A stretch of 34,619 nt of DNA from CAYZAW01 sp964476505 (GTDB lineage Bacteria; Bacillota; Clostridia; Christensenellales; CAG-138), in assembly GCA_964476505.1 (NCBI GenBank), contig CAYZAW010000021.1, positions 1-34,619 of the forward strand, written 5' to 3'. Position 1 is the stretch's first letter. Each line of letters begins with the position of its first letter. This document shows positions 23,212 through 29,999 of the stretch, in pieces. The notes beneath the pieces are model-generated. The model was given only the letters and a program-made list of their open reading frames with translations, did no database searches and had not been told where the DNA came from. A program made the translations under genes and the position numbers.

Positions 23212-23240
23212 ATCATACTGCATTTTGTATGCCTTTGCAA
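23212..23240 (-). promoter_or_regulatory. promoter of the DUF1846 gene
   Basis: Minus strand: TTGCAA (23235-23240), 17-base spacer, TATGAT (23212-23217), 36 bases before GTG 23175. It supports the GTG start. Confidence 0.65.
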
Positions 23241-23249
23241 ACCAATAAA

Positions 23250-23278
23250 AGAAGAGAGAGCGATGGTTCGCTCTCTCT
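23250..23278 (-). terminator. intrinsic terminator after the PLP enzyme gene
   Basis: AGAGAGAGCGA (23253-23263) and TCGCTCTCTCT (23268-23278) form a perfect 11-bp stem. On the minus strand it continues TCTTTTATTGG, 12 bases after the stop. Confidence 0.85.
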
Positions 23279-23290
23279 TTTGCGTGGCGG

Positions 23291-24763
23291 TTACAGGGAT
23301 TTCAGTACGCCCGTTTCCTCGTTGAAGGCATCGATCAAGGCATCGATATCCTTGTTCTGCTTGTGAATGTCCGTCCAGTAATGCTCGTCGTACCACTGCT
23401 GGTTGATCTCCTCATAGGTTTTGCCCTGCTGCTCTACCCAAGTGTAATACTTGAGGTTGTGCACGCGCTTGCGGGCGGCGTAGGTGAGTTCCTCCATGCT
23501 GTCCGTGCGCACGCCAACCATGTGCGTGCCGTAATCGTAAGCAGCCTTGCAGGCGTTGTATGCGCCCTGCGCTTCGTCCAGCTCCTTGATGCGGGAGCCG
23601 TACATTTCCGCGCTGTCGGTGCCAACGGTAAACAGGAAGTCGTTTTCGGTAAGCTCGTAGTATTTTGCCATCTTGATGCAGCACAGCACATTGGCGATGC
23701 CGGAAATGCCCAAGAGCGACAGCTTTTCTACGAAGGCCGGCTCCAGCCCCAGCTCGGAAACGAGGTATTCCTTGCCCTTGGGGTCGTTGAACAGGCGCAG
23801 CAGGTTCTGGCTGTCCTCGTCGTCGATGGCAATGACCATGTCCGTATTCTTTACGTTGTGTACCCAAGGCACATGCTTATCGCCAATGCCCTCGATGCGG
23901 TGTCCGCCAAAGCCGTTGTTCAGCAGCGTGGGGCACTGCAGCGCCTCGCCCACCGCCAGCTTTGCACCGGGGTACTGCTCCTTCACATAATCTCCGCTTG
24001 CCATCGTGCCTGCGGAGCCGGAGGTAAAGGCCATACCGGCCAAGCGGCTTTCATCGGTCTTGAGGGCTTCGTAAGCGTCCTGTATGGCTTTGCCGGTAAC
24101 GGTGTAATGCCACAGGTGGTTGCCCATCTCGTCGAACTGGTTGAATATAATCACGTCCTCGCGGGTATTGCGCAGCTCCCACGTTTTGTCGAAGATCTCT
24201 TTTACGTTGCTTTCGCAGCCGGGGGTGGCGATCACCTCGCCTGCGATTTTTGACAGCCACTCAAAGCGTTCGCGGCTCATCTCGGCAGGCAGGATAGCGA
24301 TGGACGAGCAGGACAACAGCTTGGAGTTGTACGCGCCGCCGCGGCAGTAGTTGCCGGTGGAGGGCCAAACAGCCTTGTGATAGGTGGGGTCGAACTGGCC
24401 GGTAACGAGGCGGGGCGCTAAGCAGCCGAAGGATGCGCCAACCTTATGGCAGCCGGTGGGGAACCATTTGCCGGTAAGCACCACGATGCGGGCTTTTACG
24501 CCGGACAGCGCGGAGGGAATCTCCAAGGTGTTGACGGGGCCGAACTGGCCGCCGCTCATCTTGGGTTCGTTATGCCAAGAAATACGGAACAGGTTCAAAG
24601 GGTTGATGTCCCAAAGGCCAACATCCTTTAATTTGTCTTTGATTTTGTCGGGAATCAGGCTGGGGTCACGCATCTGCGCCAGCGTGGGGATCACGATCTT
24701 GTTGTCTCGGGCGCGGGCAATGGTATGCTCCAGATTTTTGCGATTCATGGTAAGATCGATCAT
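23291..24763 (-). CDS. uncharacterised fold-type II (tryptophan-synthase-beta-like) PLP enzyme
   Basis: 490 residues. ATG 24763 sits 8 bases after AAGGAG; an in-frame GTG at 24772 overlaps that site and is rejected. The protein belongs to the cysteine-synthase/threonine-synthase superfamily. The likely PLP lysine is in PTGCHKVGASFG, followed by WPSTGNYCRGGAYNSKLL (Asn-loop for the cofactor ring) and the Gly-rich phosphate-binding FTSGSAGTMASGDY. It matches from memory a conserved Clostridial family annotated only as PLP-dependent protein subunit beta, found without an obvious alpha subunit. At 490 residues it is longer than cysteine synthase (about 310). The insert GFGGHRIEGIGDKHVPWVHN is distinctive. 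Substrate unknown; a lyase or thiolase on a small amino acid is a guess. Confidence 0.8.
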   Translation of the reverse strand: MIDLTMNRKNLEHTIARARDNKIVIPTLAQMRDPSLIPDKIKDKLKDVGLWDINPLNLFRISWHNEPKMSGGQFGPVNTLEIPSALSGVKARIVVLTGKWFPTGCHKVGASFGCLAPRLVTGQFDPTYHKAVWPSTGNYCRGGAYNSKLLSCSSIAILPAEMSRERFEWLSKIAGEVIATPGCESNVKEIFDKTWELRNTREDVIIFNQFDEMGNHLWHYTVTGKAIQDAYEALKTDESRLAGMAFTSGSAGTMASGDYVKEQYPGAKLAVGEALQCPTLLNNGFGGHRIEGIGDKHVPWVHNVKNTDMVIAIDDEDSQNLLRLFNDPKGKEYLVSELGLEPAFVEKLSLLGISGIANVLCCIKMAKYYELTENDFLFTVGTDSAEMYGSRIKELDEAQGAYNACKAAYDYGTHMVGVRTDSMEELTYAARKRVHNLKYYTWVEQQGKTYEEINQQWYDEHYWTDIHKQNKDIDALIDAFNEETGVLKSL

Positions 24764-24839
24764 ACTATTCACTCCTTAAGAACGGTTGTGGGGAAGGGGG
24801 CAGGGCAAACCAAACGCCCTGTAACATCCTGATGGGTAC

Positions 24840-24868
24840 AGTGTATCCTCTTTCCGGCGGTTTGTAAA
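24840..24868 (-). promoter_or_regulatory. promoter of the PLP enzyme gene
   Basis: Minus strand: TTTACA (24863-24868), 17-base spacer, TACACT (24840-24845), about 75 bases before the start codon. No riboswitch-like structure was noticed in the leader. Confidence 0.5.
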
Positions 24869-24918
24869 TGGATTTGGCTAAAAAATAATTAGGCAACCCG
24901 AAAATTTTTGAGAAACGC

Positions 24919-26712
24919 CTAGGCGGCATTCGCTTCGTCTGCTTCCGCCTCGTTTAAAAGCACCTCTGCCTGTGCCCAAAGCGCCTCCGCCAAACGGGCG
25001 GCGTGCTCCTCCGCAAAGGGGCTTTCCAGCCCGGCAGCCTCCAAATTGGCGAGGAAATCCTCGCTGACCTCCCGGTCAAACAGCGTAAAATAGGTATCCA
25101 CGGCGGCAGCCTCGTCGGTTTGCGCCAGCAGGTACAGCTGCAGCGCCGCGTCCACGGAGGTCACATAGGTAAGGGTGTAAAAGGGCGTGTCGTAATTATG
25201 AGACAGCGTGACCCAATAATGCTCGTTCAAATACCGAGAGCCAAAGGATATGTTGTATTCCTTGCAAAGCCGTTTTGCAATGGCGTTTACGGCCTCTACG
25301 GTAAGCTCCTCTTGGAGCAGGGCGTAAACCTCCTCCTGAAAAGCATCCCAATAGCTTTGATACACATACACGTTGAGCGCTCGTAATAAGTTATAACGCG
25401 CCACCGCCTGCTGCTCTTCTTGGGTGAACAGGCGATCCGTGTAGGGCAAAAGCAGCAGCTCCAGCCCCTGAGAGAATATCTCGGTCACGTCCGTGCTGCT
25501 GCGATCCAGCCGGTTGGCATCTGTGTAAAAATCGCAAAAATGCCCGAATTCATGAATCAGGGTAAAGAGGGATCGGTTGTCCTCCTGAAAGGTCATGAGC
25601 AAAAACGGCGCGTCATACGCGTACAGGTAAGAAGTAAATGCGCCGTTGCGTTTGCCGGTGCGGGGCATTAAATCGTACAGCTCGTAGTTTAGCATGTGCT
25701 GGAAGGGCGCGGTAAACCGATCGGAAAGCATGGGAAGCGTATCGTTTAAAAAGCCCATGGCGTCATAAAGGGAAACGGTCAGCTGCGGGTCAAAGCACTG
25801 CTCGGTTGCGCGCAGCTTTTCGTACAGTGGGGAGATTTGCTCCTTTGCGCCAACTCTTAACTGCTGCGCCATTTCGGGCGTGTAATCCCGCCCCTTGAGC
25901 GCGTATTGGTAGCTGATATAGGAGGGATAGCCCATCAGCTTTGCCCGGGCGTTTCTGACCTTTACCAGATCGCAGAAATACTGCCCCAGCGGCTCGTTGT
26001 TTGCCTTGAGCCAGTCCGTCAGCGCATCGCTGCCGGCCGTAGTGGCCTGCGTTAGCGTTAATATTTCTCCCTCCCGCTCCACAACGGCGGTGCCCAGCAT
26101 TTGATCGTACAGGTTCACTAAGGCGTTTTCTTGGTCTACGATGGCCATGGCTGCCGAATCGTCCTCCAGTCCGGCATCGATATTGCCCGAAAACAAAACC
26201 GGGTCCAACACCGCCTCCAATTCGCTGCGAAAACGTGATTTTTGCAGGATACTGGCAACGGATTCCAGCGTTGCGGTCATTGCGGGAGTCAGCGTGGCGC
26301 AATAGGCGTACTCCCCAGCCCAGTATTCATCGTAATAATCCATATTGTTATGGATGTAGGCGATCGCCTGCATGGTGGCGATATCGTCTAACAGGGCCCG
26401 GTACCGCTGATACACCTCAAGCTGCTCCGCCGCGCTGTTGCAGTCGTAAAATGCCATCATGCAGGTGTTGGCTTCCCGTAAAAACGCCTCGCCGTCCGGG
26501 CGGGTGTAAAGCATCTGGGAAAAGGGCACCGTGCGAAGCTCCGCCTCCTGCGCCGGTGCAGGCGTAGACGTAATCTGCGGTGTGGGGGTAACGGCGGTGG
26601 GAGTCATGGCAGGGCTTGCCGTTGGCGTGGGTTGCGCGGGGTTTACTGTACAGCCGGAAAAACCCGCCAGCAGCAGTACCGCCAATATCCATGCGCATCC
26701 CCGTTTTGCCAT
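24919..26712 (-). CDS. lipoprotein M3-like zinc metallopeptidase
   Basis: 597 residues, ATG 26712 after GGAGGG. It has a lipoprotein signal peptide with lipobox LAGFSGC, then a Thr/Pro/Ala linker of about 35 residues (for example TPTAVTPTPQITSTPAPAQ), so the enzyme is tethered outside the membrane. The catalytic motif TLIHEFGHFCDFY (HEFGH near 385) is followed by a likely third zinc ligand Glu in STDVTEIFSQGLELLLLP, the gluzincin arrangement of thimet/oligoendopeptidase F (M3) enzymes. Upstream, the YISYQYALKGRDYTPEM region and downstream Tyr-rich SRYLNEHYWVTLSHNY look like the M3 substrate cleft. Typical oligoendopeptidases are cytosolic, so surface anchoring is unusual. It is monocistronic, with a possible extended -10 (TGCTACAAT) near 26743. 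Confidence 0.85.
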   Translation of the reverse strand: MAKRGCAWILAVLLLAGFSGCTVNPAQPTPTASPAMTPTAVTPTPQITSTPAPAQEAELRTVPFSQMLYTRPDGEAFLREANTCMMAFYDCNSAAEQLEVYQRYRALLDDIATMQAIAYIHNNMDYYDEYWAGEYAYCATLTPAMTATLESVASILQKSRFRSELEAVLDPVLFSGNIDAGLEDDSAAMAIVDQENALVNLYDQMLGTAVVEREGEILTLTQATTAGSDALTDWLKANNEPLGQYFCDLVKVRNARAKLMGYPSYISYQYALKGRDYTPEMAQQLRVGAKEQISPLYEKLRATEQCFDPQLTVSLYDAMGFLNDTLPMLSDRFTAPFQHMLNYELYDLMPRTGKRNGAFTSYLYAYDAPFLLMTFQEDNRSLFTLIHEFGHFCDFYTDANRLDRSSTDVTEIFSQGLELLLLPYTDRLFTQEEQQAVARYNLLRALNVYVYQSYWDAFQEEVYALLQEELTVEAVNAIAKRLCKEYNISFGSRYLNEHYWVTLSHNYDTPFYTLTYVTSVDAALQLYLLAQTDEAAAVDTYFTLFDREVSEDFLANLEAAGLESPFAEEHAARLAEALWAQAEVLLNEAEADEANAA

Positions 26713-26767
26713 AGCCAAAGCCCTCCATTATCATCTTTTTCTATTGTAGCATATTTTTAGACGGCGA

Positions 26768-26796
26768 TTGTAAACAGTTGCAAAATGTGATACGCT
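26768..26796 (+). promoter_or_regulatory. possible promoter of the riboswitch unit
   Basis: TTGTAA (26768-26773), 17-base spacer, TACGCT (26791-26796), just upstream of the riboswitch. An alternative TTGCAA sits nine bases further on. The -10 is poor, so the exact start is uncertain. Confidence 0.35.
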
Positions 26797-26807
26797 GACG
26801 TTAATAA

Positions 26808-26995
26808 AATCGCAGGCAGAGGGTGCCGATGCACTGTGTGCATCAGGCTCAATAAGGAAGTGGGGTGCAATTCCCCCGCGGACCCGCCGCTGTAATGGGT
26901 AACGCTTCGCAGGCACGGTAACGTGCAGCCACTGCGCAAACGGGAAGGCGCGAAGTTACGATCCCTAAGCCAGAAGACTTGCCCTGTTGCCCGTA
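26808..26995 (+). promoter_or_regulatory. cobalamin (AdoCbl-type) riboswitch
   Basis: The conserved core is clear: an initial GGTGCC block at 26822, the AAGGAAGTGGGGTGCAATTC block near 26861, ACCCGCCGCTGTAATGGG near 26883, and the B12 box AAGCCAGAAGACTTGCC at 26967-26983. Downstream, CCCGTAC (26990-26996) pairs with GTACGGG (27048-27054), which would link the 3' edge of the aptamer to the region just before the AGGAGGG binding site (27068-27074). I see no U-run after it, so translational control is more likely than attenuation. The whole gene-free stretch 26713-27082 is taken up by this element and its promoter. High cobalamin should lower expression of the three genes downstream. Confidence 0.95.
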
Positions 26996-27082
26996 CGCAC
27001 AAGCCGCGCGGTTCGGTGAAGGCGAAGCTTTTCACGCGTGTCCTTTTGTACGGGTATTGCCTGTATAGGAGGGCTATTTTTT

Positions 27083-27496
27083 ATGGAACGCAAGAATACG
27101 GACAATAAAAAAAGAATCATGAACGCCTGCGCCGCCGTGGTGCTGACAATCGCGCTGCTGTTTGCCGTGTACGAAACCTTCAAGCCGCAGCCGGAGGAAG
27201 GCGTAAAAACAGTTACGGTAACAGTGAACCACGCAGACGGCTCTGCGCTGGAGCGCTCCTATGAAACCGAGGCGGCGTATTTGGGCGAAGCGCTGCTGTC
27301 CGACGGTTTGATCGCGGGGGAGAAGGGCGACTACGGCCTGTTCGTGACCACGGTGGACGGGGAAACGGCGGACGCGGCGAAGCAACAATGGTGGTGCCTT
27401 ACAAAAAACAACGGGGAAACGGTGGAAACCGGCGTGGATACCACCCCGCTTGCAGATGGCGACCGTTATGAGCTGACGCTAAAAACCGCCTGGTGA
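27083..27496 (+). CDS. membrane-anchored DUF4430 (transcobalamin C-terminal-like) protein
   Basis: 137 residues, ATG 27083 nine bases after AGGAGGG. A short basic N-terminus and one hydrophobic segment (about residues 13-30) form a signal anchor; the only Cys there has no good lipobox. The outer part, about 40-137, has the DUF4430 pattern: the opening VTVNHADGSALERSYE, the SDGLIAGEKGDYGLFVTTVDG segment, and the end WWCLTKNNGETVETGVDTTP with DGDRYELTLK. This matches the beta domain that caps cobalamin in animal transcobalamin and intrinsic factor. With the riboswitch just upstream, an outside-facing corrinoid-binding role is a good inference but not proven. The stop overlaps the next start by four bases. 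Confidence 0.85.
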   Translation: MERKNTDNKKRIMNACAAVVLTIALLFAVYETFKPQPEEGVKTVTVTVNHADGSALERSYETEAAYLGEALLSDGLIAGEKGDYGLFVTTVDGETADAAKQQWWCLTKNNGETVETGVDTTPLADGDRYELTLKTAW

Positions 27497-27996
27497 GTAC
27501 AGCCGGTGCAAAACGCATCGCACAGTTGGCGGCGGCAAGCGCACTGCTCATCATCGTGCAGATGGCGTTCGCCTTTTTGCCGAACATTGAGCTGGTGTCC
27601 CTTTTGGTGATGCTGTATACGGTGGTCTGGGGGCGGCAAGCGTATGTGCCGGTGCTGGTGTTTGTGCTGGTGGAGGGCTTGATCTACGGCTTTGGCTTGT
27701 GGTTTTGCAACTATCTGTATGTTTGGCCGATATTGGTCATTGCCAGCAGGCGGATGCATAAAAACGCAGGGAGGCTTTCTTGGGCGCTGCTGTCCTGCGT
27801 GTTCGGTCTGCTGTTTGGCGCGCTTTGCGCCATTCCGTATCTGTTTATCGGCGGCGCGGCAAGCGCGTTTGCTTACTGGGTGGCGGGCATCCCCTTCGAC
27901 TTGATACACGGGGTATCCAACTTTATTGTGGCGCTGCTGCTGTTCCAGCCGCTAAAAACTCTTTTGGAACGGCTGACGGCGGCAAATGCGAGGTAG
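27493..27996 (+). CDS. ECF transporter S-component, probably for cobalamin or a precursor
   Basis: 167 residues. It begins at GTG 27493, which overlaps the DUF4430 stop (GTGA), so the two are translationally coupled. There are about five to six hydrophobic helices, with features shared by small S-components: the first helix Ala-rich (IAQLAAASALLIIVQMAF), then LVSLLVMLYTVVWGRQAYVP and a late FAYWVAGIPFDLIHGVSNFIVA, which matches the G.P.D..H...N conserved near the end of many S-components. The ligand is inferred from the riboswitch and its DUF4430 partner; CblT-type cobalamin S-components are known from Firmicutes. No BtuFCD genes or ECF energising genes are nearby, so it needs EcfA/A'/T made elsewhere. 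Confidence 0.85.
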   Translation: MSTAGAKRIAQLAAASALLIIVQMAFAFLPNIELVSLLVMLYTVVWGRQAYVPVLVFVLVEGLIYGFGLWFCNYLYVWPILVIASRRMHKNAGRLSWALLSCVFGLLFGALCAIPYLFIGGAASAFAYWVAGIPFDLIHGVSNFIVALLLFQPLKTLLERLTAANAR

Positions 27997-27999
27997 CGC

Positions 28000-28716
28000 A
28001 TGCGTGTACTGGATATCGATTTAGACTTTTTCCTTGCGGATTGCTGCCCGCTGGCGGCGTTGGGCGCACGCCCGGCATTTACTGGGCATGCGCCGTGGGA
28101 GCCTGCGGCGGTGGAGCGGTTTTTAGAGGTGCAATGTGGCCTTGATAAAGCGCGGCCGGTGGAGGGCGCTGTATTTTCTACCCATGACGGCGCATTGCTT
28201 TACTGGCGGGATCGCATTTTGGAAGGGCGGCTGACCGTGCCCTTTACCGTGACCCATATCGATGCGCACAGCGACCTTGGCATTGGTGCGCCGGGACCGG
28301 GCTATGTGCTGCAAAGCGTGCTGTGCCGCCCAGCCGGAGAGCGCCCGGAGCCGGAACGGTATCGGGAAATTCACCAGCTGGACGAAGCCAATTACCTGTT
28401 GTTTGCGCTGGCCTTTCGCTGGGTGGAGCGCTTGGAAAACGTGCGAAACAGCAACTCCCGCAAGGATATGCCGGAGGGCTTTGTAACAACAAACGCGGCG
28501 GGGCAAACGCAAATGCGGCTGTGCTCCTTTGCGTCCCGCCTGCTGGAAGCAAAAAACGGGCCGGAGCCCGTAATTTCTTATACGCAGTATGATGACCCCG
28601 CCGGATTTTATACGGCACAGCCTTATGACTTTATCACGCTGGCCTGCTCGCCCCGGTATGCGCCGGAGGCCGCGGACGCGCTGATTCCAGTGATCGCACA
28701 GTACATCAAGCACTAA
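28000..28716 (+). CDS. UPF0489 (arginase-like fold) protein
   Basis: 238 residues, starting 3 bases after the S-component stop; GCGAGG in the preceding gene end is a weak binding site, so it probably depends on coupling. It has the UPF0489 layout: VLDIDLDFFL (residues 3-12) and THIDAHSDLGIG (about 85-96), whose Asp/His residues resemble the metal ligands of arginase-type ureohydrolases, then LDEANYLLFALAF and FITLACSPRYAPEAAD near the end. The family, which includes human C5orf22, has no established reaction. Its presence in a cobalamin-controlled unit is the only functional hint. The stop overlaps that of the convergent AEC gene by four bases. Confidence 0.82.
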   Translation: MRVLDIDLDFFLADCCPLAALGARPAFTGHAPWEPAAVERFLEVQCGLDKARPVEGAVFSTHDGALLYWRDRILEGRLTVPFTVTHIDAHSDLGIGAPGPGYVLQSVLCRPAGERPEPERYREIHQLDEANYLLFALAFRWVERLENVRNSNSRKDMPEGFVTTNAAGQTQMRLCSFASRLLEAKNGPEPVISYTQYDDPAGFYTAQPYDFITLACSPRYAPEAADALIPVIAQYIKH

Positions 28717-29642
28717 ACCATCGTCATGATCCACATCCATATAGGCAGCGTTATCAGCATTAACGTGGAGCTTTGCACCAGTGCGCTGGACGCGTACTCG
28801 GCGTGTTCGCCGCTTTTTTTTGCGTAGATCACAGCGATGGAGCCGGTGGGCAGCCCAAACAGCAGTACGGCGGCGGTGGCTACGTCCGCCTGCACATGCA
28901 GCAAACGCACAACAAGAAGCGTCAGCGCCGGGATCAGCAGCAGCCGGAACACGGTGATGACATAGGCTTCCCGGTTTTTCAGCACGTCCTTAAAGGGCAT
29001 GTGCGTTAGCATACAGCCGATGGTCAACATGGAAAGCGGGAAGCAAAGCCCGCCCAAGGTTTTAAAGATATCCAGCGCAAACGCCGGTATTTGCACCCGG
29101 AACAAAAACAGTGTTAAGGAGAGGATGGCAGCCCAAACCACCGGCAGCTTTAGAATATGCTTTACGCTGTCCTTCAAGCCGCCTGTCGCCTGCAAAAGAT
29201 ACATGGCGTAGGTGTAGAAGAACAACTGGAAAAACAGATTGCTTACGGTAGCAAGAAGCGCACCTTGTGCGCCCATCAGCTCGGTGATCAGCGGGATGCC
29301 GATAAAACCGGAATTGGCAAACATGCCAAGTACAATGGAAAGCCGGCGCTTGCTTTCCGGCAGCTGCCTGCGCCCGCGCCTGAAATACAGGTTTAACAGC
29401 AGACCGGCTACGATGTAATAGCCCAATGTTAAATACGAAATGCCGGATAGGGAAGAAGAGAGTACCGCGGAGGCATCTACCGAAAGCACATTGGCAAATA
29501 TATAGGCGGGAAGGGCGGCGTTTACAACCACCGAGCATAGCGTATCCTCTCCCTGATCGGATACATACGCCCGCTTACGCAGATAGTACCCCACGCATAT
29601 GAGCACCAACATTTTTAAGGAAGAAAACAATACGCTTTGCAT
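28713..29642 (-). CDS. AEC-family transporter (auxin efflux carrier / malate permease type)
   Basis: 309 residues with about ten hydrophobic helices arranged as two five-helix halves; GGAGGTG precedes ATG 29642. It shows the AEC landmarks: VVNAALPAYIFANV in helix 2, MFANSGFIGIPLITELMGAQG, LGGLCFPLSMLTIGCML and near the end LLFGLPTGSIAVIYA. Bacterial AEC members carry malate, malonate or other anions, generally by secondary transport. The ligand here is unknown. Its 3' end runs four bases into the convergent UPF0489 gene and I see no terminator between them. Confidence 0.92.
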   Translation of the reverse strand: MQSVLFSSLKMLVLICVGYYLRKRAYVSDQGEDTLCSVVVNAALPAYIFANVLSVDASAVLSSSLSGISYLTLGYYIVAGLLLNLYFRRGRRQLPESKRRLSIVLGMFANSGFIGIPLITELMGAQGALLATVSNLFFQLFFYTYAMYLLQATGGLKDSVKHILKLPVVWAAILSLTLFLFRVQIPAFALDIFKTLGGLCFPLSMLTIGCMLTHMPFKDVLKNREAYVITVFRLLLIPALTLLVVRLLHVQADVATAAVLLFGLPTGSIAVIYAKKSGEHAEYASSALVQSSTLMLITLPIWMWIMTMV

Positions 29643-29666
29643 AACGCACCTCCATCAAGCAACGCC

Positions 29667-29695
29667 ATTGTATCTGTTTTGCGTATAAATCGCAA
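29667..29695 (-). promoter_or_regulatory. promoter of the AEC transporter gene
   Basis: Minus strand: TTGCGA (29690-29695), 17-base spacer, TACAAT (29667-29672), 25 bases upstream of ATG 29642. Confidence 0.6.
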
Positions 29696-29815
29696 GCAGG
29701 AACGGTAACTGTATGCTTGTATACATGTATGTGGTGGTGAATCCTGCCGAAGCCTACGATATTTAGTATATCAAACAGGTTTTTCTTGCAAGTGTGAACG
29801 TGATGTGTCATAATA

Positions 29816-29844
29816 TTGTCAATAAGCAATCCCGTTTGTATAAC
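29816..29844 (+). promoter_or_regulatory. promoter of the cation symporter gene
   Basis: TTGTCA (29816-29821), 17-base spacer, TATAAC (29839-29844). It would give a leader of about 150 bases. A second TATAAT (29919-29924) lacks a good -35. The gene-free stretch 29643-29999 otherwise holds the AEC promoter and an inverted-repeat system. Confidence 0.5.
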
Positions 29845-29970
29845 CATTCGTAATTGTTCGGATTTTTAACAGGCAGCAAATAACCGTGTACAACTCAATA
29901 GCAGCATCCAAGCGCTTCTATAATGGTTCGCACTTGTTATTGTCCTGTTGACCGGAAAAGCAAACGGGAT
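29829..29970 (+). promoter_or_regulatory. nested long-range inverted repeats in the symporter leader
   Basis: ATCCCGTTTG (29829-29838) is the exact reverse complement of CAAACGGGAT (29961-29970), and inside it AACCATT (29842-29848) pairs with AATGGTT (29922-29928). The outer right arm lies 20 bases before AGGAAGGAG. This could be a structured leader or paired regulator sites; no known riboswitch class was recognised. Confidence 0.3.
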
Positions 29971-29999
29971 TCTATAACAGGAAGGAGAATTCTCAACAC

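Noticed and set aside
23363..24253. 296-residue + strand frame
   Set aside because: It lies wholly antisense to the PLP enzyme, whose motifs and promoter are clear; no binding site and no recognisable motif.
26757..27035. 92-residue - strand frame over the riboswitch
   Set aside because: It is the complement of the cobalamin aptamer, which explains the conservation-like look of the sequence.
27466..27909. 147-residue - strand frame
   Set aside because: Antisense to the riboswitch-controlled S-component; His/Gln-rich composition reflects the complement of hydrophobic codons.
29575..29847. 90-residue - strand frame upstream of the AEC gene
   Set aside because: It overlaps the AEC promoter and start in another frame, without a binding site or motif.
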